NCBI GenBank assembly: GCA_005880695.1 | Contig: VBGR01000045.1 | Coordinates: 1-64,000, forward strand | Direction: 5' to 3' | Source: Chloroflexota bacterium | GTDB lineage: Bacteria > Chloroflexota > Dormibacteria > Dormibacterales > Dormibacteraceae | DNA: 64,000 nucleotides | Part shown: piece by piece, positions 8,139-16,777 of the stretch | How the letters are laid out: the number at the start of each line of letters is the position of its first letter | How positions within the stretch are numbered: position 1 is the stretch's first letter | Position numbers and translations under genes: made by a program | Notes under the pieces: model-generated | The model's input: the letters and a program-made list of their open reading frames with translations, nothing else | Database searches by the model: none | What the model was told of the DNA's origin: nothing

Positions 8139-8854
8139 GCGACACCGAGCTCCAGCGCGGGTTTCGCACCCGTTTCGAGTGGGGCTCGGCCGGCCTCGCC
8201 CGCCTCGGCCCCGGCTCGGACGTGATCGTCATCGTCGACGTCTTCCGCTTCACGACCGCCGTCGACGCGGTCCTGGCCGCGGGTGGTCTCGTGGCCCCAG
8301 TCGAATGGAGCAAGCGCGACCCCGACCGGATCCAGCACCTCTACCTCTCGCCGGTCCACCTGGCTACGAGCACCAAGCGTGGTGATCGCGTCGACCTCCC
8401 CTCGCCAAACGGCGCCCAGCTCACCGTCGAAGCGACCGCCCTCGGCGCTCACGTCATGTGCGGCTGCCTCCGAAATGCCGGCGCCGTCGCGGCCGAGGCG
8501 CGGCGGCGGGGCGAGCGAGTCACCGTCATCGCGGCCGGCGAACGTTGGGACGACGGCTCTCTGCGCCCGGCGCTCGAAGACCTCCTCGGCGCCGGGGCGA
8601 TCCTCGCCTCGCTCGGTCCGGGCGACGCTTCGCCGGAAGCCCAGCTCGCAGCCGCATCCTTCGAATCGGTGCGCCCCCGGCTGCCAGGGCTGTTGCGCGC
8701 ATGCGCCAGCGGACGCTGGCTCGAGGAGGTCGGACTGGGCGATGACATCGATGTCGCGTCCCAGGTCGGCGTCAGCACGGTGGCGCCCACCCTGCGGGAC
8801 GGGGTGTATGTGGGCCCCCTCCCTCACGCTCCCCCGCCCAGCGGGGGAGGGTGA
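8135..8854 (+). CDS. 2-phosphosulfolactate phosphatase-family protein (ComB-like)
   Basis: About 239 residues. Matches the ComB family by VIVIVDVFRFTTAVDAVLAAG near the start, VDLPSPNGAQLT, and NAGAVAAEARRRGERVTVIAAGER. ComB removes phosphate from 2-phospho-3-sulfolactate in coenzyme M synthesis in methanogens; bacterial homologues are widespread and mostly untested, so the substrate here is open. TTG 8135 overlaps the DinB stop (TTGA). The last residues (PPPSGGG) are encoded by a GC-rich hairpin element that also forms the junction with the convergent ABC gene, so the C-terminus may have been replaced by that element. Confidence 0.75.
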   Translation: MSDTELQRGFRTRFEWGSAGLARLGPGSDVIVIVDVFRFTTAVDAVLAAGGLVAPVEWSKRDPDRIQHLYLSPVHLATSTKRGDRVDLPSPNGAQLTVEATALGAHVMCGCLRNAGAVAAEARRRGERVTVIAAGERWDDGSLRPALEDLLGAGAILASLGPGDASPEAQLAAASFESVRPRLPGLLRACASGRWLEEVGLGDDIDVASQVGVSTVAPTLRDGVYVGPLPHAPPPSGGG

Positions 8855-8866
8855 GGGTGGGGGGCC
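8813..8866. repeat. Long GC-rich hairpin at a convergent gene junction
   Basis: CTCCCCCGC and GCGGGGGAG pair around CCA; CCCTCAC/GTGAGGG and GGCCCCC/GGGGGCC extend the stem with small mismatches to about 24 pairs. It spans the end of the ComB-like gene and reaches the stop of the convergent ABC permease, so it could act as a bidirectional terminator. The CTCCCCC/GGGGGAG core recurs at 49191-49255. Confidence 0.6.
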
Positions 8867-9636
8867 TAGCGGTTCGTTTCGCGACGCACGAAAAGCGCGG
8901 TGCCGACGACCATGAAGATCACGAACATCGTGGCCATCGCGAGCAGGTTGAGACCGGCGTCGAAGAGCACCACCTTGTGGTATTCCGCCCGGCCTGCGTA
9001 AGCGACGTCGCGGATCAGGTCGACCACGTAACGGAGAGGCGAGAGCAGCGAGAAGATCTCCAGGTACCAGGGCAGGATCGAGACCGGGCTGAAGACGCCG
9101 GCCAGGAAAAACTGGGGAAGAAAGATGAAGCCGAAGAGCTGGTTGCTGCTGCGCTCGTCGGTGAGCATCGAGAGCAAGACGAGCCCGAAGGCACCGCCGA
9201 CGAAGCAGCAGAGGAGGCAGACCGGCCCCAGGAGCAGGATCTGCTCGGGCGTCAGCGGGACCCGCAGGACGACCGCGAAAGCAATCATCGGCAGGGCTGT
9301 GCAGAGCGCGACCAGCGTTTCGCCGAGGATCTTGCCGAAGACGATCGAGTAGCGCGAGATCGGCGACACGAACATGCTCTGAGCAAAATCCGTTTGCCGA
9401 TCCGACATCAAAGAGGTGATGCCGTTGGCGGACGACTGAAAGATGGTCATTCCGAGTACGCCGGTGAAGGTGAAGCCGATGAAGTTGAACCCTGCCGATC
9501 TGCCCAGGTTGAGCTGCAGCGTGCCGCCCATCAAGGCCATGATCGCGAAAGGAAAGATGAAGGTGGCCGCGAGCCGGGCCGGATCGCGAAAGAACTTGAG
9601 CACGTCTCGGCTGGCGACCGCCGCGATGGCATTCAT
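8866..9636 (-). CDS. ABC-2 type transporter permease
   Basis: About 256 residues with six predicted membrane segments and the ABC-2 exporter permease pattern, including the NQLFGFIFLPQFFLAGVFSPVS loop and LSPLRYVVDLIRD. With the overlapping upstream ATPase it forms a DrrAB-like exporter for drugs, lipids or polysaccharide; the substrate is unknown. ATG 9636 lies just past the ATPase stop (9638) and is preferred; TTG 9651 and GTG 9645 are in frame too. The gene ends inside a GC-rich hairpin shared with the convergent ComB-like gene. Confidence 0.85.
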   Translation of the reverse strand: MNAIAAVASRDVLKFFRDPARLAATFIFPFAIMALMGGTLQLNLGRSAGFNFIGFTFTGVLGMTIFQSSANGITSLMSDRQTDFAQSMFVSPISRYSIVFGKILGETLVALCTALPMIAFAVVLRVPLTPEQILLLGPVCLLCCFVGGAFGLVLLSMLTDERSSNQLFGFIFLPQFFLAGVFSPVSILPWYLEIFSLLSPLRYVVDLIRDVAYAGRAEYHKVVLFDAGLNLLAMATMFVIFMVVGTALFVRRETNR

Positions 9637-9637
9637 C

Positions 9638-10561
9638 TCATTCACCGGCAAGGATCCTCAAGTAGGCGTCCTCGAGCGTCGGCGAATGCGTGCGCAGAAC
9701 CGTCAGCTCGGTCTTGAGTCCACGCAGCACTTGCTGCGCGGAGCGGCCCTTGAGATGTACTTCAAAATGGCCGGTTTCCTGGAAGTCGACCTCCAGCCGG
9801 CGCAGCTCCGTGCGCAGCTGGTCGCGGTCGGCGGCATCCAGGATCAGGTGCTCCTCGAGCAGTTGCGATTTGACCTCGGCCGGCGTTCCGAGAGCCACAA
9901 CTTTGCCGTGGTCGAGGATGCAGATGCGATCGGCCTGCTCGGCCTCGTCGAGGTTGTGCGTCGTCAGCAGGATGGTCACGTCGTACTCGGCCCGCACGCG
10001 CCGCAGGTACTCCCAAAGGTTGCGCCGGCTGGCCGCGTCGAGGCCGGCGGTGGGCTCGTCCAGGAAGAGGATTCGCGGCCGGTGGAGGAGACCGCGGATG
10101 ATCTCGAGCTTCCGCTTCATGCCGCCGGAAAGCTTCTTGACCGGCCGGAAGACCTCTTCAGCCATGCCCAGTACGCCGGCCAGTTCCAGCACCTGGCGCC
10201 GGTACTCGCCGGGCATCAATCGATACGCCGGCCGGTACGGGTAGAGGCCGTAGAGGATCGCGTGGAACCGGATGTTCTCCTCGCCTGAAAGGTTCAGGTC
10301 CAGGCTCGGCGTCTGGAAGATGATCCCGACCTGGCGGCGGACCTGGGCTGCTTCCCGCCGAGCATCGTAGCCCGCGATCTTGACGACTCCGGCGGTGGGC
10401 GTGAGCGTCGTGGTCAGGATCGAGATGGTTGTCGTCTTGCCCGCCCCGTTGGGCCCGAGGAGCGCGAAGAACTCGCCGGCGCGCACGTCGAAGGAAACGC
10501 CGTCCACCGCATTGATGGATGCCTTGCGGTAGCGCTTGACGAGATCCTTCACCTCGATCAG
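9638..10561 (-). CDS. ABC transporter ATP-binding protein, DrrA-like
   Basis: ATPase with Walker A GPNGAGKTTT, signature KLSGGMKRKLEI, Walker B RILFLDEPTAGLD and switch LLTTHNLDEAEQ, plus the C-terminal extension seen in DrrA-type exporters. It powers the adjacent permease. The start is notable. GTG 10552 gives a truncated MKDLVKRY, while CTG 10561, overlapping the upstream tgt stop as CTGA, gives MIEVKDLVKRY, the family-typical N-terminus. CTG 10561 is used here. Translation is probably coupled to tgt. Confidence 0.85.
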   Translation of the reverse strand: MIEVKDLVKRYRKASINAVDGVSFDVRAGEFFALLGPNGAGKTTTISILTTTLTPTAGVVKIAGYDARREAAQVRRQVGIIFQTPSLDLNLSGEENIRFHAILYGLYPYRPAYRLMPGEYRRQVLELAGVLGMAEEVFRPVKKLSGGMKRKLEIIRGLLHRPRILFLDEPTAGLDAASRRNLWEYLRRVRAEYDVTILLTTHNLDEAEQADRICILDHGKVVALGTPAEVKSQLLEEHLILDAADRDQLRTELRRLEVDFQETGHFEVHLKGRSAQQVLRGLKTELTVLRTHSPTLEDAYLRILAGE

Positions 10562-11733
10562 GCAGTCGATAACAACGCCTCCTTCTCTCGCAAAAGGGTG
10601 CCAGAAGAGATCGCTTCTCTGACGCGCTCGAGGAGACGGGCCGTGTACCTCAGGTTGTGCTCGACGGTGAGGCTGATGGCCAGCATCTCGTGCGCGTGGA
10701 AAAGGTGCCAGAGGTAGGCGCGCGTGAAGCGCGCGCAGGTCCGGCAGTCGCAGCCCTCGAGCGGCGGCCGGGGGTCGTCGCGCATGGCGGCCGCGGTCAG
10801 ATCGAGCCGGAAGCGGGGCAGGCCGGGGTGCAGCGCGTGGCCGTGGCGAGCGACGCGCGTCGGCATCGCGCAGTCGAAGGTGTCGACTCCGCGCAGCGCG
10901 CCTTCGACGAGGTCGTCAGGCTCGCCGACGCCAAGCAGATGCCGCGGCCGGTCCTCTGGGAGAAGTGGAGTCACCTGGTCGACGATGCCGTACCAGTCGC
11001 TTTTGGTCTGGCCGAGGCAGTCGCCGATGGCGTAACCGTCGAAGCCGATTCCAGTGACGGCCAGAGCGGACCGGCGCCGCAGCTCCGGGTACACGCCGCC
11101 GTGCACGATGCCGTAAAGGGCCTGGCCGGCGGCCATCCCCAGCCGCTCGAACTCAGTGCGGCAGCGGGCCGCCCAGCGGGCATTGCGGTCGGTCGCCTGT
11201 TCGGTGTACTTGGCCGGGACGTGGAACGGCGTGCACTCGTCGAGGGCCATCAGGAGGTCGGCGCCAAGGTCGCGCTGGAGGGCCATGCTCGATTCGGGTG
11301 TAAACCGCTGCCGGGCGCCGTCCAGGTAGGAGCGGAACTCGACGCCGTCGTCGTCCACCTTGACCGCCTCCGCGGATTCCTCGTCCTTCGCCGTCCGTCG
11401 CCGGCCCTTGATCTCGTCAGCCACCTGACCATGGCGAAAGCTGAAGACCTGGAACCCGCCGCTGTCGGTCGCGAGAGCGCCGGGCCAGCCCAGGTACCCG
11501 TGGAGGCCGCCCAGCCGAGCCAGCGATTCGCCGCCCGGCTGGAGGTGAAGGTGGTAGGCATTGACGATCAGCGCCTGGACGCCGGTGGCGCGGGCCGGCT
11601 CCGGGTCCAGGCCTTTCAAAGCGCCCCTGGTCGCGACCGCGAAAAAGCCTGGCGTGTCCACCTCGCCGTGGGGTGTCGAGATCACGCCCCGGCGAGCGGC
11701 GCCATCGCGGGCGGTGACGCGGAAGCTCAGCAC
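10558..11733 (-). CDS. tgt: tRNA-guanine transglycosylase
   Basis: A 391-residue TGT. It exchanges guanine-34 of tRNAs with GUN anticodons for preQ1 (bacterial type) or queuine. Seen: DSGGFQVFS (first catalytic Asp), MALDECTPF, IVHGGVYPELR, YAIGDCLGQ, a zinc site of the C-x-C-x2-C type in EGCDCRTCARFTRAYLWHLF followed by a His, and VDTFDCAMPTRVARHG (nucleophile Asp). Between GGFQVFS and GVEFRSYLDG there is an acidic and basic insertion of about 20 residues (around DEIKGRRRTAKDEESAEA) not usual in short bacterial TGTs. GTG 11733 gives MLSFRVTARDGAARRG, matching the family start. A queuosine-salvage gene lies at 18904. Confidence 0.92.
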   Translation of the reverse strand: MLSFRVTARDGAARRGVISTPHGEVDTPGFFAVATRGALKGLDPEPARATGVQALIVNAYHLHLQPGGESLARLGGLHGYLGWPGALATDSGGFQVFSFRHGQVADEIKGRRRTAKDEESAEAVKVDDDGVEFRSYLDGARQRFTPESSMALQRDLGADLLMALDECTPFHVPAKYTEQATDRNARWAARCRTEFERLGMAAGQALYGIVHGGVYPELRRRSALAVTGIGFDGYAIGDCLGQTKSDWYGIVDQVTPLLPEDRPRHLLGVGEPDDLVEGALRGVDTFDCAMPTRVARHGHALHPGLPRFRLDLTAAAMRDDPRPPLEGCDCRTCARFTRAYLWHLFHAHEMLAISLTVEHNLRYTARLLERVREAISSGTLLREKEALLSTA

Positions 11734-12938
11734 GCCGCGACGGGGGCCGGCTCAGACGCCTGGCGGTTGCGGCCGAGGAAGGGGATCGCGGCCAGGGCCA
11801 TGAGGCAGACCACCGCGCCCGAGGCGAACGGGTAGGCGATGCCGTAGCCGAACAAGTAGCCGCCCACCAGCGAGCCGGCCGCCTGAGTCCCCACGGTGAA
11901 AATGTTGAAGATGCCCTGCGCCCGGCCTTGCTGGGCTGAGGGCACGATCCTGCTGATCTCGGCCAGGACCGCAGGCATCCCACCCAGGGTCAGGAAAGCC
12001 TCGATCACGCCAAGCACCAGTACGACCGGGATGCTTCGGGTGAGCAGGTAGAAGGTGGCGAAAAGTGCGCTGAAAAACAGCGTCAGTCCAACGCTGAGGC
12101 GGACGCCGTAGCGGTCGGTGAGCCCGCCGGCGGCAGCGCTGAAGAGGACGAGCGGCAGCGAGTAGAGGCTCAGGGAAAGGCCGGCGATAAGAGGTGAGCC
12201 GCCAAGCGCGGTTACGTAGAGGACCCAGGTCGCGCCATAGACACCGCCGAGGTACTGGTAGGCGGCGCCCGCGAGGATCGCCGGCAGCAGCAGCCAGAGC
12301 AGGTGACGCTCGACCTTGGGGAGGCCGGTCGGTCCCTCGTAGCGGCCGGCCTCGTCCCGCGCCAGTCCCGGCGGTAGGGTGCTCAGCAGCAGGGCGCCCA
12401 GCCCGCCGGCGATCGCGGAGCTGACGAAGACCAGGTCCAGACGGACGAGGGCGAGCAGGCCTCCGATCGTCGGTCCGATGAGGAACCCACCCATGCTCGA
12501 CGCCTGCCAGTGGCCGAAGATCATCCCGCGGCGGTCAGGGGGCGTGTAGTCGGCCAGCAGAGCGCGCGCGGCGGGCATGTAGAAGCCCCCCACGCCGGCG
12601 TGCAGGAACCTGACGAAGGGCAGCACCTGAACCGGTATCGGGATCAGGTAGACCAGGAAGAAAGCCCCGTAGGCGGCGATGCTCGCCACCACGATCAGCC
12701 GGCGATCGTAGCGATCGGCCAGCCAGCCACCCGGCGCCTGGGCGAGCACGTTGCCTACCAGCGCGGAAGCGCCGATCACTCCGACGAGAAGGGGCGTGCC
12801 ACCGCGGTGCTCGACGAAGAGCGGCAGGATCGGGAAGAAGATCCCCAGGCCGACGGCGTCGAGGGCATTGCCGGCGAGGAGGATCCAGGCCGGCCGGCTG
12901 ACCCCGCTGAAGCCGAGGCGGGAGCGGATCCGGAGCAT
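11727..12938 (-). CDS. MFS transporter
   Basis: A 403-residue major facilitator with 12 predicted helices and the loop motif GGWLADRYDRR after helix 2 and GGLTDRYGVRLS after helix 8. DHA1-like drug exporters have this length and pattern; the cargo is unknown. It overlaps the start of tgt by seven bases, so it precedes the tgt-ABC genes in one operon, without an evident functional link. The next gene upstream ends 43 bp away. Confidence 0.85.
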   Translation of the reverse strand: MLRIRSRLGFSGVSRPAWILLAGNALDAVGLGIFFPILPLFVEHRGGTPLLVGVIGASALVGNVLAQAPGGWLADRYDRRLIVVASIAAYGAFFLVYLIPIPVQVLPFVRFLHAGVGGFYMPAARALLADYTPPDRRGMIFGHWQASSMGGFLIGPTIGGLLALVRLDLVFVSSAIAGGLGALLLSTLPPGLARDEAGRYEGPTGLPKVERHLLWLLLPAILAGAAYQYLGGVYGATWVLYVTALGGSPLIAGLSLSLYSLPLVLFSAAAGGLTDRYGVRLSVGLTLFFSALFATFYLLTRSIPVVLVLGVIEAFLTLGGMPAVLAEISRIVPSAQQGRAQGIFNIFTVGTQAAGSLVGGYLFGYGIAYPFASGAVVCLMALAAIPFLGRNRQASEPAPVAAC

Positions 12939-12981
12939 GACTCCTGATGCTAGATGCGCCCCGGTTCAGCCGCGGTGCAGG

Positions 12982-14349
12982 TCAGCGTGCCTTGACGTGG
13001 AGCTCTCTCAGCGCGGCCCCCAGCACCCTGGAGAATGCTGGGAACGGATGGATCAAGTCAGACAGCTCCCGGAGCGGGATGCGTTGTTTCACGGCCAGGC
13101 TCAGCTCACCCAGCATCTCGCCGGCGCGCGGCTGGACGATGGTCGCCCCGACCAGGACGCGAGCCTGGCGGTCGGCCACCAGCTTGACGACCCCGCCCTT
13201 GAAGTCGTGGATGTATCCGCGCGCCGTCTCGCCTGGGTCGGTAACGACGGTGACGGCGTCGATGTTGCGCTCGAAGGCGCCCTTCTCGGAGATCCCCACC
13301 GACGCCACCTCGGGGTCGGTGAAGGTGACACGCGGGACCGCGGTGTGGTCGGCTCGGTTGTCGCCTCCCAAGAGCCGCATGGTGATCACCTGGCCGTGGT
13401 AGAAGGCGAGGTGCGTAAAGCCGCCGATGCCGGTCACGTCGCCTCCCGCGAAGATCCCGCCGGCCGCCTCCAGCGTGCTCGGGTTGACCTTGAGCCAGCC
13501 CCTCTCGGTGGTGGCGAGGCCGGCGGCGGCCAGATCCACGCTGCCCAGACGCGCCTTCCGCCCAGTGGCCACCAGGAGCTTTTCCGCGGTCACCGGCTGC
13601 GCACCCTCGAGCTGGAGCTTGAACCCAGCCTCGGAATGCTCGACACCCGTGCACCTCATGCCGAGGTGGACCTTGACGCCGTCAGCCTCCAGGTGTGGCT
13701 GCAAGGCGTCACTGGCCTCTGGCTCTTCGGCCGCAACCAACCGCGGCCCGGCCTCGATCAGCTCGACGCGGCAACCGATCCGGCCGTAGGCCTGGGCCAG
13801 CTCGGCCCCGATCGCGCCGCCGCCCAGGATGGCCAGGCTCTCCGGCAGCGCCTTGGGCAGCACGGCGTCGCGGTTGGTCCAGAAAGGCGTGCCCTGGAGG
13901 CCCGGAATCGGCGGCACTACGGGCTCGCTGCCCGTGGCCACGATTAGAGCCTTGCGGGCGGTCAGCCGGCGGCCACCGACGTCGATCGTGCGCGGTCCTG
14001 TGAGCTGGCCCTCCCCGCGCACGAGGACGGCGCCGGCCGCTTCCAGTGCCTTGGCTGGATTGGTGTCGTCGAGGTCGCGGGCCATCCAGAGGACGCGCTT
14101 GGAGATCTTGGGCATGTCCACGGTCCACTCGACCTTGCTGGCGGCCAGCTGCCGGGCGCGGCCCGACTCGGCCAGCGTCTCCCCCGAGCGAAGGAGGGTC
14201 TTGCTCGGCACGCAGCCCCAGTACGGGCATTCCCCGCCGACCAGCCCGCTCTCGACAACGGCGACCGTCAGTCCGGAGCCTTTCAGCTCGCCGCCGATCG
14301 CCTCGCCGCAGACCCCCGCCCCCAGGCAGAGAACGTCGAACTCATCCAC
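12982..14349 (-). CDS. FAD-dependent pyridine nucleotide-disulfide oxidoreductase
   Basis: About 455 residues of the dihydrolipoamide dehydrogenase/mercuric reductase/soluble transhydrogenase group. Seen: FAD-binding VLCLGAGVCGEAIG at the start, redox disulfide GGECPYWGCVPSKTLLR, NAD-binding ILGGGAIGAELAQ, second FAD motif IFAGGDVTGIG and a dimerisation domain with RAGEMLGE. The usual catalytic His-Glu pair near the C-terminus is not clear: the region reads LIHPFPAFSRVL. This matches the H-P-x-P of many mercuric reductase-like proteins of unknown substrate. GTG 14349 overlaps the upstream OpuC-type ATPase stop. Confidence 0.85.
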   Translation of the reverse strand: MDEFDVLCLGAGVCGEAIGGELKGSGLTVAVVESGLVGGECPYWGCVPSKTLLRSGETLAESGRARQLAASKVEWTVDMPKISKRVLWMARDLDDTNPAKALEAAGAVLVRGEGQLTGPRTIDVGGRRLTARKALIVATGSEPVVPPIPGLQGTPFWTNRDAVLPKALPESLAILGGGAIGAELAQAYGRIGCRVELIEAGPRLVAAEEPEASDALQPHLEADGVKVHLGMRCTGVEHSEAGFKLQLEGAQPVTAEKLLVATGRKARLGSVDLAAAGLATTERGWLKVNPSTLEAAGGIFAGGDVTGIGGFTHLAFYHGQVITMRLLGGDNRADHTAVPRVTFTDPEVASVGISEKGAFERNIDAVTVVTDPGETARGYIHDFKGGVVKLVADRQARVLVGATIVQPRAGEMLGELSLAVKQRIPLRELSDLIHPFPAFSRVLGAALRELHVKAR

Positions 14350-15349
14350 CGGCGGCCTCCTCCACGTCAGCCCGGTCCGCATGACCGTGCACGCGTTCCG
14401 AGTCCGTCCTCAAGGAAGCCTGTAGCGAAGCGGACGAGAACGCACCCAGGTAGCGATCGCCATCGTAGACGGGGAGCGCGCCACGGCCGGTTTCCAGCAG
14501 CAGCTCAAAAGCTTCGCTGAGCGTGCTGGCAGAAGTCAGCCGGGGTTCGCCGCCGTTCGCGGGCGCGGCCTCCCTCTCGAGGCTCTGAGGGTCGATCGGC
14601 GTCACGGCCATCCTCTTCAAGAGCCGGTCGTGCCCCAGGAACTCATTCACGTACGCCGACGCGGGATGCGCCAGGATCTCACCCGGCGTGTCGTATTGGG
14701 CGATGTGCGCCTCAGCCTCGAGCAGGCAGATCCGATCGCCGAGCTTGACCGCCTCATCGATGTCGTGAGTCACGAACACCACCGTTTTGCGCACTCTTCG
14801 CTGGATTCCGATGAACTCGTTTTGCAAGCGTTCCCGGGTAATCCGGTCGACGGCCCCGAAGGGCTCGTCCATGAGCAGCACGGGCGGGTCGGCGCCCAGG
14901 GCACGGGCGAAGCCGACTCGCTGTCGCTGGCCACCCGAGAGCTGGTGCGGGTAGCGAGCGGCGAACAGGTCCGGATCGAGCCCGACCAGCAGTAAAAGAT
15001 CGTGCACCCGGCGCCGGGTGCGCTCGCGGTCCCAGCCCCAGAGGCTGGGCACCGTCGCCACGTTGTCGGCCACGTTCATGTGCGGAAAGAGGCCGGTTTG
15101 CTGGATGACGTAGCCCATCTTCAAGCGGAGCGCGACCGGGTCCAGCCGGAGCACGTCCTCGTCGTCGAGCAAGATCCGGCCCGAGCTCGGCTCGATCAGG
15201 CGGTTGATCATCCGCAGCGTCGTCGTCTTGCCGCAGCCCGAGGGCCCGACCAGCACGCAGGTCTCACCGGTGGCGATCTCCAGGCTCAGCTCGTCGACCG
15301 CAACAAAGCCGTCCGGATAGCGCTTGCTGACCTTGTCGAGAGTGATCAA
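14342..15349 (-). CDS. opuCA: Osmoprotectant (glycine betaine/choline) ABC transporter ATPase with CBS domain
   Basis: ATPase domain with [49 protein letters not shown] and VLLMDEPFGAVD, followed by a single C-terminal CBS-like domain (about residues 265-320: LSEAFELLLETGRGALPVYD). This is the ProV/OpuA/OpuC layout, in which CBS domains sense ionic strength. It energises uptake of betaine-type osmoprotectants by the divergent permease and binding-protein genes. TTG 15349 (giving MITLDKVSKRYPDG) is the best fit; TTG 15397 would overlap the divergent permease. Its stop overlaps the start of the oxidoreductase. Confidence 0.88.
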   Translation of the reverse strand: MITLDKVSKRYPDGFVAVDELSLEIATGETCVLVGPSGCGKTTTLRMINRLIEPSSGRILLDDEDVLRLDPVALRLKMGYVIQQTGLFPHMNVADNVATVPSLWGWDRERTRRRVHDLLLLVGLDPDLFAARYPHQLSGGQRQRVGFARALGADPPVLLMDEPFGAVDRITRERLQNEFIGIQRRVRKTVVFVTHDIDEAVKLGDRICLLEAEAHIAQYDTPGEILAHPASAYVNEFLGHDRLLKRMAVTPIDPQSLEREAAPANGGEPRLTSASTLSEAFELLLETGRGALPVYDGDRYLGAFSSASLQASLRTDSERVHGHADRADVEEAAGG

Positions 15350-15375
15350 ACGACCTGAGCTAGCGTAGTTGACGC

Positions 15376-16035
15376 GTGAATCTCTTCCTCGACGCAACGG
15401 ACCCGTGGATCCGCGTCAGCTACCTGCAGAATCATGCGGCCGACTTTGAGGCGGACCTGGCCGAGCACGTCGAGCTGACCCTGATAGCGGTCCTCGTCGG
15501 GCTTCTGATCGCCTTACCGCTGGGTGTCCTGATCTACCGCCGGCGGGGCCTGCGGAACCCGGTTTTGGGAGTCACCGGCGTGCTCTATTCGATCCCCTCG
15601 CTCGCGCTTTTCGCCTTTCTCATCCCGTACACCGGCCTGACCTACGTGACCGCGGAGATCGGGCTTGTCGGCTACACGATCCTGATCCTGGTCCGCAACA
15701 CGGTCGTCGGGCTGGAGGCGGTGCCGGCTGACGTGCGCGACGCCGCCCGCGGGATGGGCTATCGCCCCCTGAAACAGCTCCTCTGGGTCGAGCTGCCGCT
15801 GGCGCTGCCTTCGATCTTCGCCGGCGTCCGCATCGCCACGGTCACGACCATCGGCCTCGTCACCGTGACGGCGCTGATCGGAGAAGGCGGTCTCGGCCGT
15901 CTGATCCTGGAGGGGCTGATCCGCGACTTCAAAACGCCGCTGGTTGTCGGAACCGTGCTCTCGATCCTGCTGGCCGCGGTCGCCGATCTGGGGCTCGCCG
16001 GCATCCAGCGTCTCGTCATGCCGTGGAGCAGATGA
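15376..16035 (+). CDS. opuCB: Osmoprotectant ABC transporter permease 1
   Basis: A 219-residue OpuCB/ProW-type inner-membrane permease with six helices and the EAA-type loop AVPADVRDAARGMGYRPLKQLLWVELPLALPSIFAG that contacts the ATPase. It begins at GTG 15376, just 26 bp from the start of the divergent ATPase gene, so the two promoters must overlap. It is followed by a second permease and the binding protein in the order typical of OpuC/OpuBC systems. Confidence 0.87.
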   Translation: MNLFLDATDPWIRVSYLQNHAADFEADLAEHVELTLIAVLVGLLIALPLGVLIYRRRGLRNPVLGVTGVLYSIPSLALFAFLIPYTGLTYVTAEIGLVGYTILILVRNTVVGLEAVPADVRDAARGMGYRPLKQLLWVELPLALPSIFAGVRIATVTTIGLVTVTALIGEGGLGRLILEGLIRDFKTPLVVGTVLSILLAAVADLGLAGIQRLVMPWSR

Positions 16036-16039
16036 CAGG

Positions 16040-16744
16040 GTGAGCTTCCTCGTCAAGGTCTCGGCCTGGTTTCTCGACCCGGTTCACTGGCAGGGCAGCG
16101 CCGGAGTGCCGAACCGGCTCTTGGAACATGTTTTGATGGCAGGCGCGGCGACCCTCGTCGCGGCCTTGATCGCCCTCCCCATCGGGATCGCGCTCGGTCA
16201 CTTCGGCCGGGGCGGCAACGCCGCGATCAACATCTCCAACGTCGGGCGCGCGATTCCCTCGTTCGCCGTGCTGGTCCTGGCGTTCGAGGTGGTCGGGATC
16301 GGCGCTCCGCCCGCCTTCATCGCACTCACCCTCCTGGCCATCCCGCCGATCGTCACCAACAGTTATGTCGGCGTCAAGGAGGTCGATCCGGACGTGAAGG
16401 ACGCAGCCAGGGGCATGGGAATGCGAGAGCGGAAGATCCTTTTCGCGGTCGAGCTGCCGCTGGCCGTGCCGCTGATCATGGCTGGCATCCGGACCTCCGC
16501 GGTCCAGGTCGTCGCGACCGCCACCCTGGCCGCGCTGGTCGCCTGGGGCGGCCTCGGCCGCTACATCATCGACGGCTTCGCCCAGCAGGACTACGTCCAG
16601 ATGTTCGCCGGCGCGGTGCTGGTGGCCGCCCTCGCCGTAGCTACGGAATTGGCATTGGGGGCTGTGGAGTTCATGCTGGTGCCGCGGGGATTGCGCGAGT
16701 CAGGCGCAGCTCCGGCGGGACCACCTCAGGCCAAGGCTGCCTGA
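16040..16744 (+). CDS. opuCD: Osmoprotectant ABC transporter permease 2
   Basis: Second permease of the same system, about 234 residues, with EAA loop VDPDVKDAARGMGMRERKILFAVELPLAVPLIMAG. GTG 16040 is five bases after the first permease's stop and gives MSFLVKVSAWFLDP; in-frame codons further upstream would overlap that gene. A heterodimer of the two permeases is expected, as in OpuC. Confidence 0.87.
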   Translation: MSFLVKVSAWFLDPVHWQGSAGVPNRLLEHVLMAGAATLVAALIALPIGIALGHFGRGGNAAINISNVGRAIPSFAVLVLAFEVVGIGAPPAFIALTLLAIPPIVTNSYVGVKEVDPDVKDAARGMGMRERKILFAVELPLAVPLIMAGIRTSAVQVVATATLAALVAWGGLGRYIIDGFAQQDYVQMFAGAVLVAALAVATELALGAVEFMLVPRGLRESGAAPAGPPQAKAA

Positions 16745-16777
16745 GGACCGTGCGCTAATGAGGAGGTACGAAATTCA

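Noticed and set aside
11727-11733. CTG start for tgt in a CTGA overlap with the MFS stop
   Set aside because: GTG immediately before it gives MLSFRVTARDG, which matches the TGT family start better, so tgt is not counted among the CTG cases.
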